Source: Roseomonas acroporae (lineage in GTDB: Bacteria > Pseudomonadota > Alphaproteobacteria > Acetobacterales > Acetobacteraceae). Taken from it: a stretch of DNA of 64,000 bases. The stretch is from NCBI RefSeq assembly GCF_023223525.1, contig NZ_JALPRX010000009.1, forward strand, positions 1 through 64,000. Reading direction: 5' to 3'. The notes under the pieces are model-generated. The model was not told the DNA's origin, searched no databases, and saw only the letters and a list, made by a program, of their open reading frames with translations. Position 1 is the stretch's first letter. Every line of letters starts with the position of its first letter. The translations under genes were made by a program, and so were the position numbers. This document shows, piece by piece, positions 56,561 through 64,000 of the stretch.

Positions 56561-56594
56561 CCCCATACAGCAAGCACAGCCCGGAGCAGAGCGC

Positions 56595-57359
56595 ATGTCC
56601 GCATCCCAGCCCCACACGCTCGGCGACGTGGTCGTCACCATGGCCGGCGTCGGCAAGTGGTACGGCGACTTCAAGGTGTTGAAGGACGTCAACCTCGATG
56701 TCCGCCGCGGCGAGCGCATCGTCATCTGTGGCCCCTCGGGTTCGGGCAAGTCCACGCTGATCCGCTGCCTGAACCGGCTGGAGGAGCACAACGAGGGCCG
56801 CATCGTGGTGGACGGCATCGAGCTGCGTCACGGCATGCGCGACATCGACAAGGTGCGGCGCGAGGTCGGCATGGTGTTCCAGAGCTTCAACCTGTTCCCG
56901 CACCTCACCGTGCTGGAGAACTGCATCCTGGCGCCGATGAAGGTGCGTGGCACCGCGCGCGCCGAGGCCGAGCGCACGGCCCGCCTCTACCTGGAGCGCG
57001 TCCACATCCCCGAGCAGGCCGGCAAGTATCCGGGCCAGCTTTCCGGCGGCCAGCAGCAGCGCGTCGCCATCGCGCGCTCGCTCTGCATGAACCCGCGCAT
57101 CATGCTGTTCGACGAGCCGACCTCGGCGCTCGACCCGGAGATGGTCAAGGAGGTGCTCGACGTGATGGTCGAGCTGGCCGAGAGCGGCATGACCATGCTC
57201 TGCGTGACGCATGAGATGGGCTTCGCCCGCAAGGTGGCCGACCGGGTGATCTTCATGGACCGCGGCGAGATCGTGGAGGCGGAGACGCCGGACGTGTTCT
57301 TCGACCGCCCCGCCTCCGAGCGCACCCGCGCCTTCCTCGGACAGATCCTGCCGCACTGA
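56595..57359 (+). CDS. ABC transporter ATP-binding protein, polar-amino-acid type
   Basis: The ATPase of the transporter, 254 residues. Walker A is GPSGSGKST, the signature LSGGQQQR, Walker [12 protein letters not shown] and the switch His in CVTHEMGF. The start at 56595 comes after a repeat element, but orientation and family leave little doubt that it belongs with the permeases. The repeat could lower its expression relative to the upstream genes. Confidence 0.95.
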   Translation: MSASQPHTLGDVVVTMAGVGKWYGDFKVLKDVNLDVRRGERIVICGPSGSGKSTLIRCLNRLEEHNEGRIVVDGIELRHGMRDIDKVRREVGMVFQSFNLFPHLTVLENCILAPMKVRGTARAEAERTARLYLERVHIPEQAGKYPGQLSGGQQQRVAIARSLCMNPRIMLFDEPTSALDPEMVKEVLDVMVELAESGMTMLCVTHEMGFARKVADRVIFMDRGEIVEAETPDVFFDRPASERTRAFLGQILPH

Positions 57360-57708
57360 CCCGCCCCGTCGGCGCCCCGTGGCGCATCGTCACGCGGAGC
57401 GCTTGCTCGGCGGCTCGGAAGGTGCGTCGAATCGGGAGGCCGGGGCCGTTCCGGCCGCGGCGTCGTCCCAATAGGCGGGACAGTCCCGTCGGCACCGGGC
57501 GGGCGCCCAGCGATGTCAAAAAAGATACTTATTGCGCTTCCTCTTGCGTCTTCATTCTCGCATAGGTAGAAAAACCAGGCCACGCGCCGTTTCCCCCCCG
57601 ACCATGGCCGTGGCTGGCCGGGCGCTGCCTCCCCCCTACATGGCGCCCGGCCGCCGGGTCGGTGCCGTTGCACGTCGGCTTCCCGGGCCGTCCGTCCGAA
57701 GGCGGCCT
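57360..57708. other. Convergent intergenic region
   Basis: A 349-bp gap between the ATPase stop and the GH17 stop. It contains an AT-rich patch around 57515-57575 (tgtcaaaaaagatacttatt). On the minus strand this gives a T-run downstream of the GH17 gene, but a matching strong stem was not found. No gene. Confidence 0.45.
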
Positions 57709-59478
57709 TCAGGCACCTTCCGGCGCCGCGACCTTCTGCCGCACCGGAGCGGTGCGGCGGCATCGCAGAAGCGGCGGGGCCGCGAGCACCAGCGCGCAGG
57801 CGGTCCAGAGCATGGCCTGCAGGTTGTGCGGACCCTCCCGCACCGCGCTGCCCAGCGCCGCCAGCACCAGCACGCCGCCCACCGCCCATTCCTCGCGCCC
57901 GCCGCCGCCCCGCGGCAGGTCGCGCAGCGCGGCGCGCAGCAGCACCGCCACCAACGGCACGGCGAAGGTGGGGAAGGGGAAGTCGCGGTAGCGCGGGTCG
58001 AACAGCAGCAGCAATTGCAGCACGCAGGCGGTCCAGGTGAACACGAACATCAGGTCGTCCAGCGCCCACAGCCGCCAGGTGCCGAAGCGCAGCCGGCCTG
58101 TCAGCAGCCGACGTACCGTCTCGCTCGCCTCCGCCCCGGTGCGGGCCGGCGCCAGCGGCCCGCCGGCCAGCAGCTTGGCCAGCCGCCGCAGCAGCAGCGC
58201 CGCCAGCAGCGCCTGCCCGGCGAGGTTGAAGGCGGCGCAGATGGCGAGGTGCTCGTCGAAGGCGTAGGGCACCGTGCCGAGCCAGGCATAGGCGAGCGCG
58301 TTGCCGAGCGCGAAGCTGGCCAGCCCCAGCGCCGCCTGCGAACGCGTGGCCCGCTCCGCCGGCGGCGCCGGGCCGAGCCAAAGCGAGGCGAGGAACAGCA
58401 GCAGCCCGATCCCGCCCCCGGCGGCGGCATAGACGGGCCAGAGCGGGTTCTCCACCACGCCGCCACGCAGCGGGAAGGTGGGCTGCCGGTCGGCGGTCCA
58501 GAGGCCCCAGGCGGCGCCCACCGTGCCCTCCGACTTGTACTTCCAGCCCTGGTCGAAGGCCTCGATCAGGTTGTAGTCGAAGCCCTCCTGCCCGGCGAGC
58601 CGGATGAACTCGCGCAGGAACACCGCCTGCTCGACGCGCGAAGGCGCCGCGTCCTCGCGCCAGCGCCCGCGCGAGGGCCAGCCCACCTCGCCGATCGCGA
58701 TCCGCTTGCCGGGGAACAGCGCCTGCATGCGGCGGTACACGTCGCGGATATGCGCCATGGCGGCGGCGACGCCGGTCGGATGGTCCTCCCAGTAGGGCAG
58801 GATGTGGATGGTGATCACGTCCACGTGCCGCGCCACCTCGGGGAACTGCTCCCAGAACTCCCACACGTCGGCATAGGTGACGGGCTGGCGCACGGCGGCG
58901 CGCACGCGGTCGATCGCGGCGGTCAGCTCGGCCACCGGCAGGTCGCGGCGCAGCAGCACCTCGTTGCCGACGATGACGCGCTCGACCGTCCCCGGGTGCC
59001 GGTTGGCCGAGGCGATCACGGCGGCGAGCTCGCGCTCGTTGCGGGCGCGGTCGCTGCCGAGCCAGGCGCCCTGCCAGACGCGCAGCCCGTGCCGTTCCGC
59101 CAGCGCGGGCACGTCGTAGCCGCCTTCCAGCGAGGCGTAGGTGCGCACCGCGCGCACGCGCTGCGCCACCAGGGCGAGGTCGGAATCCACCTCCTCGGGA
59201 GTGGGGTAGATCCGGCGCAGCGGCGACTGGCCGTCGCGGTAGGGCGCGAAGCTGACGGAGTTGAACCGCTCCTGCACCATCGGCACGTCGGCCGCCTGCG
59301 GCCGGTTGGGCAGCCACCACAGCAGCGCCGTCGATGCGAGGCCGAGCAGGATGGCGAGGAGGACGGCAAGCGGCCCGGCGGGTCGGCGGGCGTGCCGGGC
59401 GCCGGGATGGGCGCCTGGCGGGACGGCGGGGCGGACGCCCGGGTGGTCGGGTGGCGTGGACGGATCGGGTGGGCGCAT
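57709..59478 (-). CDS. Membrane-anchored GH17-type glucan hydrolase/transglycosylase
   Basis: A 589-residue membrane protein whose periplasmic catalytic domain belongs to glycoside hydrolase family 17, acting on beta-1,3-type glucans. One membrane helix (about 32-52) is followed by the GH17 domain (about 60-335). The acid/base Glu is in IVGNEVLLRRD and the nucleophile Glu in IAIGEVGWPSRGRW. About six membrane helices make up the C-terminal half. No family 2 glucan synthase domain is attached, unlike NdvB/C-type fusions. The ATG at 59478 is the first Met near the helix. A role in cyclic or branched periplasmic glucan remodelling is plausible. Confidence 0.9.
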   Translation of the reverse strand: MRPPDPSTPPDHPGVRPAVPPGAHPGARHARRPAGPLAVLLAILLGLASTALLWWLPNRPQAADVPMVQERFNSVSFAPYRDGQSPLRRIYPTPEEVDSDLALVAQRVRAVRTYASLEGGYDVPALAERHGLRVWQGAWLGSDRARNERELAAVIASANRHPGTVERVIVGNEVLLRRDLPVAELTAAIDRVRAAVRQPVTYADVWEFWEQFPEVARHVDVITIHILPYWEDHPTGVAAAMAHIRDVYRRMQALFPGKRIAIGEVGWPSRGRWREDAAPSRVEQAVFLREFIRLAGQEGFDYNLIEAFDQGWKYKSEGTVGAAWGLWTADRQPTFPLRGGVVENPLWPVYAAAGGGIGLLLFLASLWLGPAPPAERATRSQAALGLASFALGNALAYAWLGTVPYAFDEHLAICAAFNLAGQALLAALLLRRLAKLLAGGPLAPARTGAEASETVRRLLTGRLRFGTWRLWALDDLMFVFTWTACVLQLLLLFDPRYRDFPFPTFAVPLVAVLLRAALRDLPRGGGGREEWAVGGVLVLAALGSAVREGPHNLQAMLWTACALVLAAPPLLRCRRTAPVRQKVAAPEGA

Positions 59479-59778
59479 CGTGGCTGTCGGCACCTGAAGT
59501 CGAATGTGCCCCTCTTGCCATGGCGGACGCGTCGCGCCGAGGCGGATTTGCGGCGAAAGCACGGCGGCTGCCCGAGGGTGGCGGTGGCGGCGCCCATGGG
59601 CGGCTCTCTCCCGGGCGGCCCCACGGGCGGCACGGACATCACCGGCGTCGCACCGGCCAGGGCGCAGGCCCGACAGGATCGCCGGCCCGCCACGAGGCGG
59701 CCAGCCGCCTCGTCGCCGCGATCGGCGCGGGCCGGCCGGCGGGCACCCGGTCCCCGCTCGCCGGCCTCCCCCGGGGCG
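59479..59778. other. Intergenic region
   Basis: About 300 bp between the GH17 start and the dioxygenase stop, GC-rich, no supported gene and no recognised site; it should include the GH17 promoter. Confidence 0.4.
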
Positions 59779-60537
59779 TCAGGCCGTGGCGGCGCCCGCT
59801 CCGTCCTGCGTCTCGCGCGGCGGGCCGCGGCGATAGGTCAGCACCAGCACGTCGCGATGGGCGGGCCGCGACGGGTCGGCGGCCAGCACCGGGCTGGTGC
59901 CGTGGCGCAGGCGGCGGTCGTCGAGGAACACGGCCTCGCCCGGATCGGCCAGGGTGAAGCGCGCGACCTCGGCGCCGGCGGCGTCCTGCACCACGGTCTC
60001 GCCGCCGGCCACGTTGTGGCGCCCGATCATCTGGATCATCACGTAGTCCACGCCGTCGCTGTGCACGCCCTCCGGCGTCGGCTGGCCGGCCTCGGCGCCG
60101 GCGGCGAGGATGCGGAACTGGTGCACCTCGACGAACCAGGGCGTCAGCGGCAGCAGGCGCTCGGCGAGGTAGCGGCCAAGGCGCAGCATCGCCGGCAGGG
60201 CCGGGCCCTCGGCCACCGCCTCGGCGACGGGCGCGAACCAGCGCTCGATGCCGCCATTGAGCGAATTGTGGGTCAGCGACTGCCAGTGAGGCTGGTGCGG
60301 CTGGCGCACCAGCTCCGCCTGGCCCGGCACGGCGCGGTACACGGCGTGGCGGCGGCGGCGGTAGCGGCCGCCATCGGCCATGTAGGTGTCGACCGGCAGG
60401 TCGTCCCAGGAGCGGGCGAACCGCTCCCAGGTCGCGTCGTCGATCGCGAGTCCGGCGCGCAGGGCGGGGGCGGAGAGACGGGTGAAGCCTTCCTGGGCGA
60501 CGACGGCGGCGGTGTCGGTGACGGAGAAGGGGAGCAT
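59779..60537 (-). CDS. 2OG-Fe dioxygenase family protein
   Basis: A 2-oxoglutarate/Fe(II)-dependent dioxygenase of about 252 residues, of the family including isoleucine hydroxylase-like enzymes. The iron site is GVHSDGVDYV (HxD) with the distal His in RRLRHGTSPV and an Arg downstream. The N-terminus (VAQEGFTRLSAPAL) and RYRRRRHAVYRAV fit the family. The start is taken at ATG 60537; ATG 60570 is the longer option, and no clear ribosome binding site decides. The substrate, possibly a free amino acid, is not assigned. Confidence 0.87.
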   Translation of the reverse strand: MLPFSVTDTAAVVAQEGFTRLSAPALRAGLAIDDATWERFARSWDDLPVDTYMADGGRYRRRRHAVYRAVPGQAELVRQPHQPHWQSLTHNSLNGGIERWFAPVAEAVAEGPALPAMLRLGRYLAERLLPLTPWFVEVHQFRILAAGAEAGQPTPEGVHSDGVDYVMIQMIGRHNVAGGETVVQDAAGAEVARFTLADPGEAVFLDDRRLRHGTSPVLAADPSRPAHRDVLVLTYRRGPPRETQDGAGAATA

Positions 60538-60849
60538 GGCGGCGGAGCCTATCAGCAGAGACACTGTCATCGGCACCGCGCCGATGGCATCGCGGGCACG
60601 CACGACGCGCGGGGGCGTGCCCCGGTAGGACGGCGGCCGGGAAGCCTGCCGGGAATCCGGGCGGGAACGCGGCCGGCGACGCTGCCCCGGAATATGGGGC
60701 ATGCCGCCCTGCTCCGCAGGGGCCACCTGCGGCGGATCGCACGGAGCCACGTCGGGGCCCACATCGGGACCCATGTCGGGAGCCAGGTCGGGGCCGGATC
60801 GGGGAAGGCCGGCCGGAAGCGGACCGCCGCCGGTCGCCCGGAAAGGCTT
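60538..60849. repeat. Intergenic region with 12-bp tandem repeat
   Basis: No gene. At 60749-60804 a degenerate 12-bp unit (acgtcggggccc, acatcgggaccc, atgtcgggagcc, aggtcggggccg) is repeated four times. The remainder is GC-rich leader of the dioxygenase gene. Confidence 0.6.
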
Positions 60850-61734
60850 TCAGCCCCCTTCCGGGCCCACCCCGGCATCGAGCCCGGCGCGCAGCCGCCT
60901 GCCTTCCGCGGAGTCGGGGTCGATCAGGCCCTCGCGCAGGAACAGGTCGATCAGCACGAGGTTGACGTTGAACTTCACCGTGTCCGTGTCGCGCACCGCC
61001 TCCAGCACGCGGGCGGCGGGCCAGAGCTCGAAGCGTTCCACCTCGTCGTCGTTGGGGCGGGGGACGAAATCCTCGGGCAGGTCGAGGTCGTAGCAGTGCA
61101 GCACGTCGCGCCGCGTGCCGCCGACCCGGGCGCCGTCGCCATTCGCCATGACGTAGGAGATCCGCCCGACCGGCCGCGCCTGCCGGGCCAGCGCCGGCGG
61201 CACGCTGGCCTCCTCCCCGGCCTCCTTGGCCAGCGTCTCCAGCGGCCCGAGCCCGGCGGGGATGCCGCCGGCGACCAGGTTGTCGAGCTGGCCCGGCGCG
61301 ATCGCCTTGTCCTTCGACCGCCAGCCCATCCAGAGATGCAGCCCGTCCGGCCGACGGACCCGGCCGTTCACGTGCACGCCCTGCGACATCACCCCGAAAG
61401 GGGGCAGGGCGCCGCGGTCGAGCTGCCCCAGCACCGGTCCCTCGGGCGTCGCGCGGATGTCGAACAGCTCGTGCCGGTCGCGCAGCAGGCCGCGCCCGGC
61501 CAGGGCCGTCACCACCCCGGCCAGGGCGGCGGAGACCGCATCCGGGGTGGCCTGGGAGGGGGTCACGGCCAGCGCGTCGGCCTCGCGGCGGAACAGGTCG
61601 GGCCAGTCGCCCAGCGCCGCCAGCATGGTCGGGCCGAGCCAGCCGATCGTGTCGCGGCCGAGCCGCAGGCGTGTCAGCCCGCCCGGCAGCGACAGGTTGT
61701 TGCAGGCATGGAGGTGACGTTCGAGGCCGGACAT
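60850..61734 (-). CDS. DUF4743 / NUDIX hydrolase family protein
   Basis: A NUDIX-fold protein with an N-terminal DUF4743 domain (thiamine-pyrophosphokinase-like NUDIX proteins), 294 residues. The DUF4743 part (1-110) starts LERHLHACNNL. The NUDIX domain (about 120-260) has HVNGRVRRPDGLHLWMGWRS, then a degenerate NUDIX box, GGIPAGLGPLETLAKEAGEEA, with KEAGEEA for REUxEE. The start at 61734 overlaps the head of a divergent reading frame. It probably hydrolyses a nucleotide-like pyrophosphate. Confidence 0.9.
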   Translation of the reverse strand: MSGLERHLHACNNLSLPGGLTRLRLGRDTIGWLGPTMLAALGDWPDLFRREADALAVTPSQATPDAVSAALAGVVTALAGRGLLRDRHELFDIRATPEGPVLGQLDRGALPPFGVMSQGVHVNGRVRRPDGLHLWMGWRSKDKAIAPGQLDNLVAGGIPAGLGPLETLAKEAGEEASVPPALARQARPVGRISYVMANGDGARVGGTRRDVLHCYDLDLPEDFVPRPNDDEVERFELWPAARVLEAVRDTDTVKFNVNLVLIDLFLREGLIDPDSAEGRRLRAGLDAGVGPEGG

Positions 61735-61789
61735 GCGTCTCGTGTATACCATTCCCGCCCGGCCCGCATCCAGCCGGTGGATACCGGTC

Positions 61790-63715
61790 ATGCCGCGGCC
61801 TGCCCTCGACGGGATGGCGCTTCCGGCCCACATGGCAGCCACCATGCCCGAACCTTCCTCGCCCGACCGCCGGGGCAGCCTGCGGCCGCTGCTCAGCCTC
61901 GCCCCCTATCTCTGGCCGAAGGGCGAGCCCGCGCTGCGCCTGCGCACCGCCCTGGCGCTGGTCTTCCTGGTCGGCGCCAAGGTGGCCAACGTGCTGGTGC
62001 CGATCGTCTATGCCCGCGCCGTGGACGCGCTGACGCCGAAGACCGGGGCGGCGGCGCTGGTCGCGGTGCCGATCGCGCTGGTGGCCGGCTACGGGCTGCT
62101 GCGCATCACCGCGGCCGGCCTCGGCGAGCTGCGCGACGCGGTGTTCGTGCGGGTGCAGGCGCGCGCCTCCCGCCAGATCGCGCTGCGCGTGTTCGAGCAC
62201 CTGCATGCGCTCTCGCTGCGCTTCCACCTCGACCGGCAGACGGGCGGCCTCTCCCGCGTGATCGAGCGCGGCACGCGCGGCATCATCTTCGTGCTCGACC
62301 ACATGCTGTTCAACATCGTCCCGACCCTGGTCGAGATCCTGTTCGTGGTCGTGCTGCTCTGGATGCTGTTCGACATCAGCTTCGCGGCGCTGACGCTCGG
62401 CGTGCTCGCCTCCTACATCGCCTTCACGCTGCTCTTCACCGACTGGCGCCTGCGCTTCCGCCGGACGATGAACGAGACCGACCAGGAGGCGAACACCAAG
62501 GCGGTGGACAGCCTGCTGAACTACGAGACGGTGAAGTACTTCGGCAACGAGCGGCACGAGGCGCGGCGCTACGACGCCTCCCTCGCCCGTTACGAGAAGG
62601 CCTACATCCGCTCCGAGGTGACGCTGAACGCGCTGAATTTCGGCCAGGCGGCGGTGATCTCGCTCGGGCTGATGGCGATCATGCTGCTGGCCGCGCGCGG
62701 CGTGGTGGCGGGGCGGATGAGCGTCGGCGACTTCGTGCTGGTCAACACCTACCTGATCCAGCTCTACATCCCGCTCAACTTCCTCGGCTTCGTCTACCGC
62801 GAGATCAAGCAGAGCCTGGTCGACATGGAGGCGATGTTCCGCCTGATGCGCGAGGAGCGCGAGGTGGCCGACGCGCCGGGCGCGCCGCCGCTCGCCGCCG
62901 GCCCCGGCGAGGTGCGCTTCGAGGATGTCCGCTTCGGCTACCGACCGGACCGCGAGATCCTGCACGGCGTCTCCTTCGCCGTGCCGCCCGGCCGCACCCT
63001 CGCCATCGTCGGCCCGACAGGCGCCGGAAAATCGACCATCTCGCGCCTGCTGTTCCGCTTCTACGACGCGACGGCGGGCCGCATCCTGATCGACGGGCAG
63101 GATGTGCGCGCAGTCCAGCAGGACAGCCTGCGCGCCGCCATCGGCGTGGTGCCGCAGGACACGGTGCTGTTCAACGACACGATCCGCTACAACATCGCCT
63201 ATGGCCGCCCCGGCGCCACCCAGGCCGAGATCGAGCAGGCGGCGCGGCTGGCCCAGGTGCACGACTTCGTGCTGCGCCTGCCGCAGGGCTACGACACCAT
63301 GGTGGGCGAGCGCGGCCTGAAGCTCTCGGGCGGCGAGAAGCAGCGCGTGGCGATCGCCCGCACCATCCTGAAGGACCCGCGCATCCTGATCCTCGACGAG
63401 GCGACCAGCGCGCTCGATACCCGCACCGAGCAGGAGATCCAGTCGGCGCTGCGCACCGTCAGCCGCGACCGCACCACGCTGGTGATCGCGCACCGCCTCT
63501 CCACCGTGGTGGAGGCCGACGAGATCATCGTGCTGCAGGAAGGGAAGGTGGCCGAGCGCGGCAACCACGCCTCGCTGATGCGGGCGGACGGGCTCTACGC
63601 CGCGATGTGGCGGCGCCAGTCCGAGGCGGTGGCGGCGGCGGAAGCCGCGGCCGCGGCGGCGGCCGAGGCGGATCTGGATCGGCCGCGCGGGCGCAGCCTG
63701 GAACCGGCGACGTAG
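61790..63715 (+). CDS. Atm1-type ABC exporter (permease/ATPase)
   Basis: A half-size ABC exporter of the ATM1/HMT1 family, 641 residues from this start. It is thought to export glutathione-linked compounds, relevant to iron-sulfur or metal homeostasis. Membrane domain to about 330, with the family hallmark LLNYETVKYFGNERHEARRY. The ATPase domain has Walker A GPTGAGKST, signature LSGGEKQR, Walker B ILILDEATSALD and IAHRLST. ATG 61790 with GGTGG upstream is preferred, but 61733 and 61844 are possible. It is divergent from the NUDIX gene with at most 55 bp between starts. The C-terminus has an Ala/Glu-rich tail. Confidence 0.94.
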   Translation: MPRPALDGMALPAHMAATMPEPSSPDRRGSLRPLLSLAPYLWPKGEPALRLRTALALVFLVGAKVANVLVPIVYARAVDALTPKTGAAALVAVPIALVAGYGLLRITAAGLGELRDAVFVRVQARASRQIALRVFEHLHALSLRFHLDRQTGGLSRVIERGTRGIIFVLDHMLFNIVPTLVEILFVVVLLWMLFDISFAALTLGVLASYIAFTLLFTDWRLRFRRTMNETDQEANTKAVDSLLNYETVKYFGNERHEARRYDASLARYEKAYIRSEVTLNALNFGQAAVISLGLMAIMLLAARGVVAGRMSVGDFVLVNTYLIQLYIPLNFLGFVYREIKQSLVDMEAMFRLMREEREVADAPGAPPLAAGPGEVRFEDVRFGYRPDREILHGVSFAVPPGRTLAIVGPTGAGKSTISRLLFRFYDATAGRILIDGQDVRAVQQDSLRAAIGVVPQDTVLFNDTIRYNIAYGRPGATQAEIEQAARLAQVHDFVLRLPQGYDTMVGERGLKLSGGEKQRVAIARTILKDPRILILDEATSALDTRTEQEIQSALRTVSRDRTTLVIAHRLSTVVEADEIIVLQEGKVAERGNHASLMRADGLYAAMWRRQSEAVAAAEAAAAAAAEADLDRPRGRSLEPAT

Positions 63716-63724
63716 CGCGGGCGG

Positions 63725-64000
63725 TTTTTCGGGGAAGGCGCTGCCTTCGCCGAACCCCATCCGCCTCCTGGGGAAGGCTCTGCCTTTCCCAGACCCCATC
63801 CGCCCCTGGGGAAGGCTCTGCCTTCCCCAGACCCCATCCGCCAGGAGGGCGAGGCCCTCCTGGACCTCTATTCGTTCCGGGCCTCGATTGTTGACACTGT
63901 CGGGCCATCTTTTCGAACGGGGTTTCCAAAGGGGCTTCGCCCTTTGGTGGGAGGGGGTGCGGGGGAGGGCAACGCCCTCCCCCGCCGAAGCAGCGCTCCG
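63725..64000 (+). repeat. Dispersed repeat element, copy D, running to the window edge
   Basis: Direct-orientation copy with its core at 63840-63947, identical in length to copies A and C. The left flank is a duplicated hairpin unit (tggggaaggctctgcctt, twice between 63769 and 63830). The right flank (gggggagggcaacgccctcc) is similar to that of copy C. It begins right after the exporter stop. Confidence 0.85.

Noticed and set aside
57532-63894. A single very long plus-strand open frame of about 2100 codons
   Set aside because: It is the antisense of GH17, dioxygenase and NUDIX genes, then out of frame with the exporter. Composition is His/Arg/Gly-rich without domains; long shadow frames are expected at this GC content.

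Overview
The window is a very GC-rich (roughly 70% or more) chromosomal segment. Its gene content suggests an alphaproteobacterium of the Acetobacteraceae (Roseomonas-like) or a close relative. The reasons are the GTTC-N7-GTTC type of LexA box, a fused fructose EIIA-HPr-EI protein, a TctC/Bug-type binding protein, and short palindrome-rich intergenic repeats. This placement is inference. No rRNA, tRNA, phage, transposase or CRISPR was seen; the segment looks like ordinary chromosome carrying several local catabolic and regulatory modules.

Layout. 1-5.2 kb: a partial DEAD-box helicase, an alpha/beta hydrolase, a lower-GC stretch with one small hypothetical gene, and a sterol-desaturase-family protein. 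5.3-12 kb: a fructose PTS operon (EIIA-HPr-EI, 1-phosphofructokinase, EIIBC) divergent from a LacI-family regulator, with a palindromic operator between them. 12-15.8 kb: an SDR oxidoreductase, a 2-hydroxyacid dehydrogenase and RNase D. 15.8-24.1 kb: envelope functions (TamB, TamA, a MepA-type murein endopeptidase, GalE). 24.5-28.6 kb: a type I secretion ABC/HlyD pair flanked by two small unrecognised proteins, with no visible cargo. 29-31.7 kb: a response regulator and histidine kinase in divergent orientation. 31.9-33.5 kb: a hypothetical gene under a Fur-like box, and an orphan imuA under a LexA box. 33.6-36.2 kb: cysK-cysE and a secreted protein preceded by a 24-bp tandem repeat. 36.3-40.3 kb: a four-gene set (acyl-CoA dehydrogenase-like, PIG-L deacetylase, NodS-like methyltransferase, family 2 glycosyltransferase). 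40.5-44.3 kb: a LolA-like carrier, a class I glutamine amidotransferase-like hydrolase, a strong candidate for an unannotated small RNA, a FAH-family enzyme and exonuclease III. 44.8-48.6 kb: a GntR regulator, a TctC-type binding protein and a D-aminoacylase-like amidohydrolase. 48.8-57.4 kb: a hydroxyacid dehydrogenase, a 2-keto-3-deoxy-sugar operon (LacI regulator, KDG kinase, KDPG aldolase, hydratase-like enzyme) and a divergent polar-amino-acid-type ABC transporter sharing a palindromic operator. 57.7-63.7 kb: a membrane GH17 protein, a 2OG-Fe dioxygenase, a DUF4743/NUDIX protein and an Atm1-type ABC exporter.

The strongest new observations are these. (1) A complete sRNA-like unit at about 42451-42611 (consensus-like promoter, structured body, strong intrinsic terminator). 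(2) The 36.3-40.3 kb set, whose chemistry resembles N-deacetylation plus N-methylation of an amino sugar as in Nod-factor tailoring. (3) A dispersed repeat with an exact 108-bp core in three copies plus a partial fourth. (4) Paired operators linking a KDG/KDPG operon to an amino-acid-type ABC importer. (5) Fur and LexA boxes assigning iron and SOS control to two poorly known genes. All functional statements are from sequence reading; no database search was run.
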